NCBI GenBank assembly: GCA_002083595.1
Contig: MSXT01000026.1
Coordinates: 1 to 24,054 of the forward strand
Reading direction: 5' to 3'
From: Proteobacteria bacterium ST_bin16
GTDB taxonomy: Bacteria; Pseudomonadota; Gammaproteobacteria; Burkholderiales; Nitrosomonadaceae
DNA: 24,054 nt
Position numbers and translations under genes: made by a program. The stretch's first letter is position 1. Every line of letters starts with the position of its first letter. Under the pieces are notes generated by a model. It ran no database searches. It had not been told where the DNA came from and was given only the letters and a program-made list of their open reading frames with translations. Shown here piece after piece: positions 23,970 to 24,054 of the stretch.

Positions 23970-24054
23970 GGAAGCGCTGATTAATTCAACGAACGTGATG
24001 AAGGGCGAGGCGCACGGAACGCAACAACCGAGACATATCAATCTGATAGGCGAG
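23970..24054. repeat. Possible edge of a dispersed repeat or mobile element, cut by the window end
   Basis: Right after the nudF stop the sequence begins GGAAGCGCTGATTAATTC and continues without coding signs to the window end. From recall, sequences with ends like this (GCTGATTAAT near the tip and CAACAACCGAGACAT inside) recur in Nitrosomonas genomes and flank short non-autonomous elements. The other end, any terminal inverted repeat and any target duplication are outside the window, so this is only a candidate. Confidence 0.3.

Overview
The window looks like a chromosomal segment of a chemolithoautotrophic betaproteobacterium close to Nitrosomonas. This is an inference from gene content: a 2-phosphoglycolate/glycolate salvage operon of the kind expected beside a Calvin cycle, polyphosphate enzymes, a diheme cytochrome c peroxidase, a class II ribonucleotide reductase, and many short lipoproteins. 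No rRNA, tRNA, CRISPR array, transposase or integrase gene was found.

Left part (1-5842, mostly minus strand). A histidine-rich, membrane-anchored exported protein of unknown role is followed by a compact minus-strand operon, garR-glcD-glcE-glcF. It encodes the three glycolate dehydrogenase subunits and tartronate semialdehyde reductase, with gaps of 0-5 nt between genes. Glycolate would be oxidised to glyoxylate, and tartronate semialdehyde reduced to glycerate; the linking glyoxylate carboligase is not in the window. A REP-like hairpin lies just upstream of garR.

Middle (5843-11424). A TIR domain fused to a formylglycine-generating-enzyme-like (SUMF1) domain sits on the minus strand. It diverges from a LysM/YkuD L,D-transpeptidase lipoprotein, which is followed by an Ntn-hydrolase isoaspartyl peptidase. 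The peptidase stop codon overlaps that of a convergent adenosylcobalamin-dependent ribonucleotide reductase.

Accessory island (about 11500-13790). A brnT-brnA toxin-antitoxin pair has a TATAAT box inside a palindrome. It is followed by visibly AT-rich DNA holding a nonsense-interrupted remnant, a gene joining a DUF4359-like N-terminus to an Ivy-like (lysozyme inhibitor) C-terminus with a CKPHDC loop, and a HEPN-like protein with an Rx4H motif. This is the most unusual part of the window.

Right part (13878-24054). A polyphosphate module (PPK2 kinase and CYTH-CHAD protein) converges on a lemA-GIDE pair whose GIDE protein carries an EF-hand. Then come a DUF4156-like exported protein, a GAF-PAS-GGDEF-EAL signalling protein, a cytochrome c peroxidase with a His-rich N-terminus, a glycine-zipper lipoprotein, a very acidic small protein, and an ADP-ribose pyrophosphatase. 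The last 85 bases may be the edge of a repeated or mobile element.
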